DNA of 64,000 nucleotides from Candidatus Poribacteria bacterium (GCA_028818695.1 JAPPNK010000006.1:33301-97300); one strand, 5' to 3'. Positions 24,882 through 34,714 are shown, counted from the stretch's first letter. The notes: generated by a model from the sequence alone, not told the origin. A program made the numbers and translations.

Positions 24882-26822
24882 ATGCGGCGGATATGGCGCC
24901 TGGCGTTGATCATCTGGACGCTGTTCTTGGCGCATGAAGTTGACGCTGTCAACGTATACGGCGATATAACGATGTGGGACGGCTTTAAAGACTATCCAGA
25001 TACGGAGGGCGAGCGCGGATACGCGATACGGCGGTTCAAGATACAGAACCGGTCGACGGACAAAACCCGCCGCGTCACGCTGCGCCTGCCGTATGACAAG
25101 ATGAGCGGAAAGCTCGCCGATGTCCGTCTTCACAGCATTTCGAAAACGATTGAAATGGCGCCTTCCTCGATAGAATGCGTGACGCTGTTTCAGCCCGCTC
25201 TTCCGTTATACGGCGATGGGTGCGCCGTTTATATTGACGGAAAGCGGCAGCAAGAGCCTGTGGAACCGATCGCGCGGCTAGCCGACCATGGGACGGTTTT
25301 CAGCTCCGCTCCGTCATCCGCGGCAGGGTCTTTGATCGGATCGTCTGCGCCGTTTGAGCCGAAAATCTTCATGACCAATATCAATCTCAGATTCCATGAA
25401 GCGTATATGGGCGGTAAAGCGGCTGAGTTCCTTTCCCGCGCAGGCGCAAGCGGCGGCAAATCGTTCTCGACTCCGCAATTCATCAGCGCTAACGAGTTCG
25501 ATATTCGATTCAGGAGAGCGTTTAAAGTCGACGAGACAGATGTCCGCCATTCCAATCATTTCGGGCCGAGCTGGCTGAATTATTCTTCTGTCGAAGGCGT
25601 TGTCTATGACGATGGTTATGTAGCGTACATGACAGGGCCGGCGCGTCTCGCTCTGTGGCGGTATGTGGAATGCGGAGGGACGCTCACTTTCATTGCGATT
25701 CCGGATAAGGTGGAGGTGTACGATGGGACGTTAAGGTATAGTAGCAGGAAGCTGCTCAGCGAATGGGCGTCTTTAGACTCTCGACTGAAAAATCGACGCA
25801 TCTATGAGGATACGTACGAGCGGTTCGATGTTGGCTTTGGCGTTTTTCACCTGGTCGGACAGAACAGCTTCGGTTCCGGCGATATTGCCGACACAGGCAT
25901 TGCTATACCGGAAACATGGTATGAGGCGGAGCCAGCAAGGAATCAGCTTCACACCGCATACGGAGCGAATCAGGTTCTGCCGATGGCGGAGCCTGTCGAT
26001 TCGCGCGCTTCTTATCGGCGTTTCTTTTTTCTAATGCTCATCCTTGCCGTCCTGATCGGACCCGCAAATCTATATTTGTTGAAACGCATAAAGCGGCGCG
26101 AGTGGGTTTATTGGACGACGCCCGCCGTGTCGATCTTGGCGTGCGGCGCGTTTGTGTTGTATGCGTCCGTTACGATCGGTTGGCGTCAACAGACGCGCGT
26201 CGTCAGCCTGACGCATTTAGACCAGCAAACTGGACGGGCGGCGACCATCGGATGGGCGGCGTACTACTCGCCCATGACGAGCGGGACCGAGCTGCGTTTT
26301 GACGAGAACACGGAGCTGACGCCCCTAGCCTTCGGCGAAAAGCTGGTCGGCTCTATCGACTGGACGGACGGACAGCGGCTGACGGGCGGATGGCTTCCCG
26401 CGCGCATCTCTCGACACTTCAAACTGCGCAAGAATGAAGACCGCCCCGAACGCATCGACCTCAAAAAGGAGGGCGGCGCTTTAAAAGTCATCAACCGCCT
26501 CGGCGCGCGCCTCAAAAGCTTCTGGTATGCCGACCATGACGGCAAGGTCTATCAAGCGTCCAAAGTTCCAAACGGCGCTGAATCCGTTTTAACCGAAACA
26601 AAGGGCGTAAAAATTGGCTTGAAAAAGCTGCGCGATGTGTACGTCTCTCAAGACTGGGTCGCCGAGATCGAGGCGGTGAAGGCGTCGCCCGCGGCGTATC
26701 TTCAACCAGGGCAGTATTTCGCCGAGCTGGAAGAGAATGCGTTTGTGGAGAAGGCATTGAAGGGCGCGAAGGCGAAGCCGTCCATATCGCTTGTCATCGG
26801 ACAGATGGAGGCGAAGAAATGA
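24882..26822 (+). CDS. Array paralogue 1: exported membrane protein of unknown function
   Basis: I recognise no named family with certainty. The 646-residue protein has a signal peptide (residues 1-22), an extracytoplasmic region of about 350 residues, two close transmembrane helices (near 379-400 and 408-430) joined by the basic loop LLKRIKRREWVYW, and a C-terminal beta-rich region of about 200 residues. The segment LWRYVECGGTLTFIAIPD near residue 258 resembles the glutamine-amidotransferase-like fold found in bacterial envelope and ABC-auxiliary proteins. It is the first of four tandem paralogues; its TGA overlaps the next ATG (ATGA). Its helical core is nucleotide-identical over about 160 bp to paralogue 3. 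Function unknown, possibly cell-surface assembly or sensing. Confidence 0.8.
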   Translation: MRRIWRLALIIWTLFLAHEVDAVNVYGDITMWDGFKDYPDTEGERGYAIRRFKIQNRSTDKTRRVTLRLPYDKMSGKLADVRLHSISKTIEMAPSSIECVTLFQPALPLYGDGCAVYIDGKRQQEPVEPIARLADHGTVFSSAPSSAAGSLIGSSAPFEPKIFMTNINLRFHEAYMGGKAAEFLSRAGASGGKSFSTPQFISANEFDIRFRRAFKVDETDVRHSNHFGPSWLNYSSVEGVVYDDGYVAYMTGPARLALWRYVECGGTLTFIAIPDKVEVYDGTLRYSSRKLLSEWASLDSRLKNRRIYEDTYERFDVGFGVFHLVGQNSFGSGDIADTGIAIPETWYEAEPARNQLHTAYGANQVLPMAEPVDSRASYRRFFFLMLILAVLIGPANLYLLKRIKRREWVYWTTPAVSILACGAFVLYASVTIGWRQQTRVVSLTHLDQQTGRAATIGWAAYYSPMTSGTELRFDENTELTPLAFGEKLVGSIDWTDGQRLTGGWLPARISRHFKLRKNEDRPERIDLKKEGGALKVINRLGARLKSFWYADHDGKVYQASKVPNGAESVLTETKGVKIGLKKLRDVYVSQDWVAEIEAVKASPAAYLQPGQYFAELEENAFVEKALKGAKAKPSISLVIGQMEAKK

Positions 26823-28633
26823 GGTTTGCGCGTGTCTTGTGCGCGGCGACGTTGTTCGGATACGCGCTGAGCGGATCAGCATCTTACCCTTTCGGTCAGA
26901 ATTACGGCGACATCTCAATCGAAGTGAGGCGTTCTCTTATCGGAGCCAGCGGCTCTAAGATCCATGGCTACGCCGCTCTCCGCATTAAAGCGAGCAATCG
27001 CTCTCCCGACAAGGCGCATCGGGTCGAGATACGCTTCCCGTCCGAAGGCGCCAACTCCTTCTGGGGGCCAGGGCGGCTCAAAAGCCTCTCCAAGACGATT
27101 GAGGTCGCTCCCGACTCAACCGCAGAAGCCTACTTCTATAAACCGTGGATACGTCTAGACGGCCGCGGCGAGGAAGCGATTGTGTATATTGACGGAAAGA
27201 AGCAGGCGCAGAATGTTCACGCGTTTGGCACAGGCTTACATGGGGCAAGCGGTTCGTTCGGCGGTCCGTTCGGCGGCGGGTCATGGGTTTACTCTTCAGC
27301 AGAGCCGACCGTGTCGTTTGGCGCGATTCGTAAGAGCAGTTTTCCCGTACCTTCCAAAATCAACACACGGACGCGCCATTCGTTTGATTCAACCTGGCTC
27401 GCTTATTCAGGTTACGACGGGATTATCCTGTCACTTTCCGAAGCCAATACGTTGAGCGCCGATGAACGCGCCGCCCTCTGGGAGTATGTCAAAGCCGGCG
27501 GATCGCTCGCCGTGATGGGATTAGGGCAACTATCCGATGATTGGGCGCGATTGGACAGCCGTTTGGCGAATCGAGAACTTGTCAGCGACTCGTCTGAGCG
27601 GTATGAAATCGGGTTTGGGCTTCTTTTTTTGTCGGAGCCGCCGTTCTTCCCGACCTCGTCTCGGCCCCCCGCGCATACAGCGATTTACGATTCATGGCTT
27701 GAAACGCAAGAACCCTGGCTGTTAATCTACACCGCGGCCGGCGCAAACAAAGTCTTTCCTGTCGCCAAGCCGGTCGACACCATGGCAAGTCTCCGCCGCA
27801 TGTTTTTTCTGGCGCTTCTGTTTGCGGCGGTTATCGGTCCCTTGAACATCGCCGTTCTGCGGCGAAAGAAACAGATGATGCGCCTCTATTGGACGGCGCC
27901 CGCGATCTCCTTGACCGCATGTTTGCTGTTCGTTCTCTATTTCGCTGTCTTTGAAGGCGTAAGCAAGTATACGCGCGTCGCCAGCTTGACGATGATTGAT
28001 CAGGAGTTGCGCTTGGCGACGACGATCGGTTGGATCGGCTTCTATTCGCCGACCGCGCATCCCGACGGGCTTCTCTTTGACGAAGTAACGGAGCTGACGC
28101 TGCAGGAGGAGGGCTTGCCCAGATTCAGCCCGCCAGCGATGGGTACGACGGTGGGCATGGACAGGGTAGGTTCCGTCGACTGGACAGACGGGCAGCGTTG
28201 GTCGGGCGGATGGATACAGCCGCGCATCCCGCTGCATTTCAAACTGCGTAAAAGCGAATCCCGCCCTGAACGCATGGACCTCAAAAAAGAGGACGGCGCC
28301 TTAAAGGTCGTCAACCGCCTCGGCTCCCGCGTCAAATCTCTCTGGTACGCCGACCATGACGGCAAGGTTTATCAAGCGGCTGACATTTCTAACGGCTCCG
28401 AATCCGTTTTAACCGAAACAAACGACGTAAAGATTGGCTTGAAAAAGCTACGCGATGTGTACGCCTCCCAAGACTGGGTCGCCAAGATCGAGGCGGTGAA
28501 GGCGTCGCCCGTGGCGTATCTTCAACCAGGGCAGTATTTCGCCGAGCTGGAAGAGAATGCGTTTGTGGAGAAGGCATTGAAGGGCGCTAAGATGAAGCCG
28601 TCCACATGCCTTGTGCTGGGCATCTTGGAGTAG
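26819..28633 (+). CDS. Array paralogue 2 (most divergent copy)
   Basis: This 604-residue member has the same plan: signal peptide ending near GSASYPF, extracytoplasmic domain with the amidotransferase-like GIILSLSEANTLSADERAAL then LWEYVKAGGSLAVMG, two transmembrane helices (MFFLALLFAAVIGPLNIAVL and the following ISLTACLLFVLYFAVF), and the C-terminal domain. Its N-terminal two thirds and helical core differ clearly from the other copies, yet the last 130 residues (from FKLRKSESRPERMDLKKE on) are almost the same as in paralogues 1, 3 and 4, which points to gene conversion of the 3' end. The ATG lies in an ATGA overlap with paralogue 1; TAG is followed by the paralogue 3 start after 5 bp. Confidence 0.8.
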   Translation: MRFARVLCAATLFGYALSGSASYPFGQNYGDISIEVRRSLIGASGSKIHGYAALRIKASNRSPDKAHRVEIRFPSEGANSFWGPGRLKSLSKTIEVAPDSTAEAYFYKPWIRLDGRGEEAIVYIDGKKQAQNVHAFGTGLHGASGSFGGPFGGGSWVYSSAEPTVSFGAIRKSSFPVPSKINTRTRHSFDSTWLAYSGYDGIILSLSEANTLSADERAALWEYVKAGGSLAVMGLGQLSDDWARLDSRLANRELVSDSSERYEIGFGLLFLSEPPFFPTSSRPPAHTAIYDSWLETQEPWLLIYTAAGANKVFPVAKPVDTMASLRRMFFLALLFAAVIGPLNIAVLRRKKQMMRLYWTAPAISLTACLLFVLYFAVFEGVSKYTRVASLTMIDQELRLATTIGWIGFYSPTAHPDGLLFDEVTELTLQEEGLPRFSPPAMGTTVGMDRVGSVDWTDGQRWSGGWIQPRIPLHFKLRKSESRPERMDLKKEDGALKVVNRLGSRVKSLWYADHDGKVYQAADISNGSESVLTETNDVKIGLKKLRDVYASQDWVAKIEAVKASPVAYLQPGQYFAELEENAFVEKALKGAKMKPSTCLVLGILE

Positions 28634-28638
28634 ATGAA

Positions 28639-30561
28639 ATGAAGCATATGCGCGTTGCGTTGGCGTCGCTTTTTGCGTTGATTGCCGCGGATTTATCCGC
28701 CTCCCCGACCATTCGGAGGATCGGCGATATCGGGATCGTGACAAACTCGCGCTCCTCCACTCGAGACGCTTCGAGCGGCTATGCGATGCATCGCATTGAG
28801 CTCTGGAATAGCTCGTCCAGCGAAACGCATCAGGTTCATCTGCGCATTCCAGCAGAGCCGCGCGGTTTGCCTGGCGTCAACGTCTATCTTCACAGCGTCT
28901 CTAAGACGTTTGTAATTCAGCCTTCCTCTCGTATGGACGCGCTGATTCATCAACCGCCTCTGCCGATGTACCTAGATCCGACGATCGCCGTCTCTATCAA
29001 CGGAAAGCTGGAAGAGAGCGTTCATCTTCGTATGCCGAAGTCACATGCCGCCGCGGCGCCGACAGCGGTCCATCCCTCCTTCGTTTCTTATGCGTTTGAA
29101 CCGCGCATCTCGATGAACGGATGGGTATGGACGTACGACAACATATATAGCGCCGTAAAGGGTGCCGTAGAGGATCAAGCGGGCAAGTTCGTCTCGTCCG
29201 CTTCTGCCGGCGGGAGATCTATTGCGCTTCCTAGGATCGTTGATGGCCCTCATTATGACGGGTTGAGAAGCGCCTATTATACGATCCCGACGGATATTAC
29301 GAGCGGTTTATTCAAAGAGAGCGGTTCCAAACCGATCTGGCTCAATTACACAACATTTGAAGGGGTCGTCTATAACGAGAAATACGCGGGGGATACAACG
29401 CCGGCGGGCAGGAACGCGCTCTGGCGGTATGTGGATTGCGGCGGTTCGCTCGCCTATTTCGGCAACGGAAAAATGCCGGCATGGTGGTCGGAGCTGGACC
29501 CGCGGCTGGCGGACAAGGATCTCAAACATGGCGCGTTTGAGAAGTATGAGATCGGGTTCGGCGCTCTCTATTTGGTCGGCATTGATGAAGAAGCGCTTGC
29601 GGCGTCAACCGGTTCTACGGAAACACATGAACTGCCAGACAGCGCCATCGACATGGCTAGGTCATGGTATGAGACGGAGCCAGCAAGGAATCAGCTCCAC
29701 ACGGCATACGGAGCGAATCAGGTTCTTCCAATGGCGGAGCCGATCGATTCGCGCGCCTCTTATCAGCGCGTCTTTATTCTGATGCTCATCCTTGCCGTTC
29801 TGATCGGACCCGCAAATCTATGCTTGTTGAAACGCATGAAGCGGCGCGAGTGGGTTTATTGGACGACGCCCGCCGTGTCGATCTTGGCGTGCGGCGCGTT
29901 TGTGTTGTATGCGTCCGTTACGATCGGTTGGCGTCAACAGACGCGCGTCGTCAGCCTGACGCATTTAGACCAGCAAACTGGACGGGCGGCGACCATCGGC
30001 TGGACGGCGTACTACTCCCCCTTGAAAAATGTCGCCGAGCTGCGCTTTGACGAGAACACCGAGCTGACGCCCTTAGCCTTTGGCAGCGAGCTGGTCGGCT
30101 CCGTCGACTGGACAGACGGGCAGCGGCTGACGGGCGGATGGCTTCCCGCCCGCATTCCCCGACACTTCAAGCTGCGCAAGAACGAAGACCGCCCTGAACA
30201 CATTGAGCTCAAAAAAGAGGGCGGCGCTTTAAAAGTCGTCAACCGCCTCGGCGCGCGCCTCAAAAGCTTCTGGTATGCCAACCATGACGGCAAGGTCTAT
30301 CAAGCGTCCAAAGTTTCAAACCGCGCCGAAGCCATATTAACCGAAACAAAAGGCGTAAAGATTGGATTGAAAAAGCTGCGCGATGTGTACGCCTCTCAAG
30401 ACTGGGTCGCCAAGATCGAGGCGGTGAAGGCGTCGCCCGCGGCGTATCTCCAACCAGGGCAGTATTTCGCCGAGCTGGAAGAGAACATGTTTGTGGAGAA
30501 GGCATTGAAGGGCGCGAAGGCGAAGCCGTCCACATGCCTTGTGTTGGGCATCTTGGAGTAG
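28639..30561 (+). CDS. Array paralogue 3 (mosaic copy)
   Basis: This member has about 640 residues with signal peptide (residues 1-20, SLFALIAADLSA), an extracytoplasmic domain, two transmembrane helices and the shared C-terminal domain. I start at the ATG at 28639 (MKHMRVAL), which has GGAG 8 bp upstream and matches the paralogue 4 start exactly. It is a mosaic: from the start to about 29560 it follows paralogue 4, including roughly 160 bp without a visible difference (about 29400-29560 against 31317-31475), while from about 29665 to 30000 it follows paralogue 1, again with about 160 identical bases. Such switching shows recombination inside the array. Function unknown. Confidence 0.8.
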   Translation: MKHMRVALASLFALIAADLSASPTIRRIGDIGIVTNSRSSTRDASSGYAMHRIELWNSSSSETHQVHLRIPAEPRGLPGVNVYLHSVSKTFVIQPSSRMDALIHQPPLPMYLDPTIAVSINGKLEESVHLRMPKSHAAAAPTAVHPSFVSYAFEPRISMNGWVWTYDNIYSAVKGAVEDQAGKFVSSASAGGRSIALPRIVDGPHYDGLRSAYYTIPTDITSGLFKESGSKPIWLNYTTFEGVVYNEKYAGDTTPAGRNALWRYVDCGGSLAYFGNGKMPAWWSELDPRLADKDLKHGAFEKYEIGFGALYLVGIDEEALAASTGSTETHELPDSAIDMARSWYETEPARNQLHTAYGANQVLPMAEPIDSRASYQRVFILMLILAVLIGPANLCLLKRMKRREWVYWTTPAVSILACGAFVLYASVTIGWRQQTRVVSLTHLDQQTGRAATIGWTAYYSPLKNVAELRFDENTELTPLAFGSELVGSVDWTDGQRLTGGWLPARIPRHFKLRKNEDRPEHIELKKEGGALKVVNRLGARLKSFWYANHDGKVYQASKVSNRAEAILTETKGVKIGLKKLRDVYASQDWVAKIEAVKASPAAYLQPGQYFAELEENMFVEKALKGAKAKPSTCLVLGILE

Positions 30562-30566
30562 ATGAA

Positions 30567-32471
30567 ATGAAGCATGCGCGCGTTGTGTTGGCGTCGCTCT
30601 TTGCGTTGATTGCCGCGGATTTATCCGCCTCCCCGACCTTTCAGGCGATCGGCGATATCTGGATTGTGAGAAACCCGGGCCCCTACGCTCGAGACGCTTC
30701 GAGCGGCTATGCGACGCATCGCATTAAGATCTGGAATAGATCGTCCAGCGAAACGCATCGGGTTCATCTGCGCATTCCAGCAGAGCCGCGCGGCTTGCCC
30801 GGCGTCAACGCCTATCTTCACAGCGTCTCTAAGACGTTTGTAATTCCGCCTTCCTCTAGTGTGGACGCGCTGATTCATCAACCGCCTCTGCCGGTGTACC
30901 GCGAGCCGACGATCGCCGTCTCTGTCATCGGAAAGCAGGAAAAAGGGCGCGTTCATTTTCGCAGTATGGAGTATTTGCATGCTGCCGCCTTGCCGACAGC
31001 GGTTCATCCCTCTTTCGTCTCGTATGCGTTTGAACCGCGCGTCTTGATAAACGTATGGAGGAACCACTACGCATATATCGTACTGGATCAAGCGGACAAG
31101 CTTATCTCGTCCGCTTCTGCCGGCAGCAGAAGCTCTATGGCACCTCCTAGGCCCGTCAATGGCAGCCACTACGACGGGTTGAGAAGAGCCTATTATACTA
31201 CCCCGCCGGATGTAACAAGCGGTATTTTCAAAGGCAACGGTTCCAAACCGATCTGGCTCAATTACACAACATTTGAAGGGGTTGTCTATAGCGAAGAATA
31301 CGCGCAGCATCTGACGCCGGCGGGCAGGAACGCGCTCTGGCGGTATGTGGATTGCGGCGGTTCGCTCGCCTATTTCGGCAACGGAAAAATGCCGGCATGG
31401 TGGTCGGAGCTGGACCCGCGGCTGGCGGACAAGGATCTCAAACATGGCGCGTTTGAGAAGTATGAGATCGGGTTCGGCTCTCTCTATTTAGTCGGCGAGG
31501 TAGATGCGCCCGCGGCGTCAACCGGTTCTACGGAAACGCATGAACTGCCAGACGGCGCCATCAACATCGCAAAGTCATGGTATGAGTCCGAACCGACGAC
31601 AGCCCGACGCCACACAGCGCAAGGGGCGGCAGATATTCTTCCTCTAGGGAAACGGTTCAACTTTATCGCGTCTCTACAGCGCTTTTTTCTAATGGGGCTG
31701 CTTCTGGCCGTTCTGATTGGTCCAGCGCAGCTGTTCGTATTGAAACGCATCAAACGGCGCGAATGGGTTTATTGGACGACGCCCGCCCTGTCGATCTTGG
31801 CGTGCGGCGCGTTTGTGTTGTATGCGTCCGTTACGATCGGTTGGCGTCAGCAGACGCGCGTCGTTAGCCTGACGCATCTAGACCAGCAAACCGGGCGTGC
31901 GGCGACAATCGGATGGGCGGCGTACTACTCGCCCATGACGAGCGGGACTGAGCTGCGTTTTGACGAGAACACCGAGTTGACGCCTCTAGCATACGGCGAT
32001 AAGCTGGTCGGCTCCATCGACTGGACAGACGGGCAGCTCCTCACCGGCGGATGGGTTCCCGCGCGCGTCCCCCGACACTTCAAGCTGCGCAAGAACGAAG
32101 ACCGCCCTGAACGCATCGACCTCAAAAAAGAGGGCGGAGCCTTAAAGGTTATCAACCGCCTTGGCGCGCGCGTCAAAAGCTTCTGGTACGCCGACCATGA
32201 CGGCAAGGTCTATCAAGCGTCCAAAGTCTCAAACGGCTCCGAATCTGTTTTAACCGAAACAAACGGCGTAAAGATTGGATTGAAAAAGCTGCGCGATGTG
32301 TACGCCTGCCAAGACTGGGTCGCTGAGATCGAGGCGGTGAAGGCGTCGCCCGCGGCGTATCTTCAACCTGGGCAGTATTTCGCCGAACTGAAAGAGAATG
32401 TGTTTGTGGAGAAGGCATTGGAGGAGGCTAAGGCGAAACCGTCCATATCGCTTGTCATCGGGAAGTTTTAA
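30567..32471 (+). CDS. Array paralogue 4
   Basis: This is the last member, about 634 residues, with the same signal peptide, extracytoplasmic amidotransferase-like domain (ALWRYVDCGGSLAYFG), two transmembrane helices and C-terminal region as paralogue 3. Its start at 30567 and the junction TAGATGAAATG repeat the 2/3 junction base for base. It differs from 1 and 3 in the stretch just before the first helix (residues about 335-385, with TTARRHTAQGAADILPLG instead of ARNQLHTAYGANQVLPMA), where it resembles paralogue 2 in position only. The array ends here; the PH-cytochrome gene follows after 95 bp. No neighbour gives a clear job; a role as a set of surface proteins with exchangeable modules is inference. 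Confidence 0.8.
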   Translation: MKHARVVLASLFALIAADLSASPTFQAIGDIWIVRNPGPYARDASSGYATHRIKIWNRSSSETHRVHLRIPAEPRGLPGVNAYLHSVSKTFVIPPSSSVDALIHQPPLPVYREPTIAVSVIGKQEKGRVHFRSMEYLHAAALPTAVHPSFVSYAFEPRVLINVWRNHYAYIVLDQADKLISSASAGSRSSMAPPRPVNGSHYDGLRRAYYTTPPDVTSGIFKGNGSKPIWLNYTTFEGVVYSEEYAQHLTPAGRNALWRYVDCGGSLAYFGNGKMPAWWSELDPRLADKDLKHGAFEKYEIGFGSLYLVGEVDAPAASTGSTETHELPDGAINIAKSWYESEPTTARRHTAQGAADILPLGKRFNFIASLQRFFLMGLLLAVLIGPAQLFVLKRIKRREWVYWTTPALSILACGAFVLYASVTIGWRQQTRVVSLTHLDQQTGRAATIGWAAYYSPMTSGTELRFDENTELTPLAYGDKLVGSIDWTDGQLLTGGWVPARVPRHFKLRKNEDRPERIDLKKEGGALKVINRLGARVKSFWYADHDGKVYQASKVSNGSESVLTETNGVKIGLKKLRDVYACQDWVAEIEAVKASPAAYLQPGQYFAELKENVFVEKALEEAKAKPSISLVIGKF

Positions 32472-32566
32472 CTTCGTTTTAAAGAATGCCGGTGCAGCCC
32501 GCCATGACGCGCCCGCCCCATCAGCGCTACAATACGCCTTCAGTCAAAACAAAGCGGTGAAGCGGC

Positions 32567-33673
32567 ATGTCTAAAATGGAACCGGAACGGGAGATATGGG
32601 CGGCTCAGTCCGTTTGGATGGGTTACGCCTCTCTAGCCGCAGCGCTTGCGGCCGCCTTGACGGCGCCTCTTTTTGCGTTGTCGGGGCATTCGATTCCCGC
32701 AGCCGTTCTCATCCTCGCTGCTGTCGCTGCCGTCTCCCGCGCCGCTTGGAAACGCTCCGGCTACCGATACTCCATGACCAACGCGATGCTCCGCAGGGAG
32801 CGCTTCTCCTTCCGCAAACATGACCGCGAAACGGCGTATCTTCCGCTCGCCGCCATTGAGCGTCTAGAAATCAAGCGCAGCGCGTGGCAGCGGGCGTTGG
32901 GCGTAGGCGACATCCTTCTTTACGCTCACAGCGTCTCGGTCCCCGTGATGCGCCTTATCAATATCAGCGAGCCTGAAATAGCCGCCCAGCGCATTCAACA
33001 TCAGATGAGCGGGACGCCGGGAGAGGTTGTTCCGTCCGCCGCCGTCCGTCCGTCCATCCCTGTTGAAGAGCTTCTGGCGCAGGACGGACGCCGCGTTCAA
33101 CGCGCGCTGTCCATTGCGGCGGCGGCGTTGATATTGACAGCCGCCCTTGCAGCCGCGCTGCATACCAGCTCCCAAAGAACGCATGAGATCCAGCCCGCTT
33201 ACGCCGAAAACGACCCGATCTACTACCCGGACGGAACGCGCAAGCCGTTCTTAGCCGTCAAGGCGTATATGCAGGCGCGCGTCATGCCGTTCGCCAAAGA
33301 GGCGCTGGGACCTGTCGTCGGGGATGAAAATGTGCGGTGCGAAACATGCCATGGAGAGAATCCCGAAGCGCGCCAATACCGAATGCCGGCCGTCTCTGCC
33401 CTGCCGAACAGCCGCCGTCCAGGGAAGTCGGCGCAGCGCTCCGCCTCCTCAACCGATCTGCAGATACACAACGCGATTGTCGGGCATGCGCACGACTTTG
33501 AAAATGCGCCGATTGCGGAACAGATGCGGCGCGTTGTGCTGCCGGGCATGGCAAAACTGCTCAATCGACCCGTCTACGACCGCTCAAAAACCTACCAGTT
33601 CAACAAAGCAAACGCCGCCTTTGGCTGCTACCATTGCCATCAGCTGAACAAATCGCAAAGCGGAGAGAACTGA
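32567..33673 (+). CDS. PH-domain (bPH2/YdbS-like) protein fused to a diheme cytochrome c-like tail
   Basis: This 368-residue protein joins two unrelated modules. Residues 1-150 have two transmembrane helices (about 17-60) and a bacterial PH domain of the DUF304/YdbS type (RYSMTNAMLRRERFSFRKH, IERLEIKRS, GVGDILLYA). A third transmembrane helix follows (about 183-205). The rest is periplasmic and carries two heme-binding motifs, CETCH near residue 258 and CYHCH near 354, with nearby Met and His residues that could be sixth ligands. This resembles the heme segments of photosynthetic reaction-centre-type cytochromes found in non-phototrophs. It may pass electrons at the membrane, with the PH module as anchor; this is inference. 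I found no frame break at the junction, so a real fusion is likely. Confidence 0.8.
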   Translation: MSKMEPEREIWAAQSVWMGYASLAAALAAALTAPLFALSGHSIPAAVLILAAVAAVSRAAWKRSGYRYSMTNAMLRRERFSFRKHDRETAYLPLAAIERLEIKRSAWQRALGVGDILLYAHSVSVPVMRLINISEPEIAAQRIQHQMSGTPGEVVPSAAVRPSIPVEELLAQDGRRVQRALSIAAAALILTAALAAALHTSSQRTHEIQPAYAENDPIYYPDGTRKPFLAVKAYMQARVMPFAKEALGPVVGDENVRCETCHGENPEARQYRMPAVSALPNSRRPGKSAQRSASSTDLQIHNAIVGHAHDFENAPIAEQMRRVVLPGMAKLLNRPVYDRSKTYQFNKANAAFGCYHCHQLNKSQSGEN

Positions 33674-33745
33674 CCCTTCGCGTCGGCGGTACACCCATGC
33701 GGGGATTTTCATTTTGACTCTAAAGCGTTCGCGTCGCCGGCAGTC

Positions 33746-33826
33746 ATTCCCGCATAAGCGGGAATCTTAAGGCATCGCAGCCGCAGCGCGTTCTTTAAAC
33801 CCCCCTAGCCCCCCTTTTCAAGGGGG
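33746..33826. repeat. REP-like hairpin and C-rich palindrome
   Basis: ATTCCCGC (33746-33753) pairs with GCGGGAAT (33758-33765) over ATAA, a member of the REP-like family. About 45 bp further, CCCCC TTTTCAA GGGGG (about 33810-33826) follows a C-rich CCCCCCTAGCC run. Related but decayed CCCCCCTTT and GGGTTAGGGAG pieces occur near 54524-54550. The rest of the 218-bp spacer shows no gene. Confidence 0.65.
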
Positions 33827-33891
33827 AATCGGACGCGGCGCCGCGAATATCCCCATATGAGCGTACTGCCGAGGCATCGTATCTGTTGTGT

Positions 33892-34680
33892 TCAGGTGAG
33901 ATATTTGCCGGGGGTCTGCGATTTCGGATACTCTCTCTTTTCATCGCGGTTGGCGACAGGTTCAGGTATTTCGCCGCTCCAGTAGGCGGGTACCGTATTC
34001 GGCCGGACAATCCAGACAAGGAGCATCGTTCGCCGCTCATTCGTTCGGTTTCGGCGCGCTGAATGCAAGAGGCGGGCGTCCCGCATCACTAAAGAACCGG
34101 CTTTAACGCAGACATCTATCTGGTCTGGACGTTCGCTGAACATGATCGGATGTTCCTTTTCGAGTTCCAGCCCGTGTTTAATGTCTCCGCCGTATAAAAG
34201 TTGGTCATGAAAATCGATGCGCTCACAATGCGTTCCTGGAATGACTCTCAAGCAGCCGTTTTCGAGCGCGGTGTCGGTCAGGTAGTACTTCAGGAAAAGA
34301 TGCTGCGGCCAAGGCGCACAGCTGATCGGATCGTTCCAATGGTACCAATCTTGATGCCAGTAAAGAGGCGGCCCGCCAGGATCTTTCGTCAGGACGATGA
34401 TCCCTTTTGCCGGTTCAAAATCGTCAAACCTCATTTCGTCTAGGACGCGGCGCGTGGAAGGCGACTCCAGCAGCTTCTGGACAACAGGGCTGTCGGCGCC
34501 TGAAACCATAAGATGCTGTCCATGGTAAACGGCATGATCCGACTGCGTATGGCGGGCGATCAAACGCTCCGATTCGACGCGAAGCTCCTGCAGGAATTCT
34601 TCGCTCAGAATGTTGTCGACAACGCAAAACCCGTCGCGGATCATCTGCCCGCGTTTCTCTAAGGCTGTTTGAGGCGTCAC
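33892..34680 (-). CDS. Phytanoyl-CoA dioxygenase (PhyH) family protein
   Basis: This is a predicted Fe(II)/2-oxoglutarate-dependent oxygenase of 262 residues. The iron-binding facial triad is visible as WHQDW (His-x-Asp, near residue 112) and a distal His in LLHSARRNRTNERR, where the following Arg would bind 2-oxoglutarate. Bacterial members hydroxylate diverse small molecules, and the family is strongly expanded in Poribacteria; the substrate here is unknown. The start is GTG at 34680 with AAGGAG 8 bases upstream. It is divergent from the giant-protein operon, with the promoters of both in the 200-bp spacer. Confidence 0.92.
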   Translation of the reverse strand: MTPQTALEKRGQMIRDGFCVVDNILSEEFLQELRVESERLIARHTQSDHAVYHGQHLMVSGADSPVVQKLLESPSTRRVLDEMRFDDFEPAKGIIVLTKDPGGPPLYWHQDWYHWNDPISCAPWPQHLFLKYYLTDTALENGCLRVIPGTHCERIDFHDQLLYGGDIKHGLELEKEHPIMFSERPDQIDVCVKAGSLVMRDARLLHSARRNRTNERRTMLLVWIVRPNTVPAYWSGEIPEPVANRDEKREYPKSQTPGKYLT

Positions 34681-34714
34681 AGCGCGGCTCCTTTTTTAGT
34701 CCCGTTGGGCTGCT

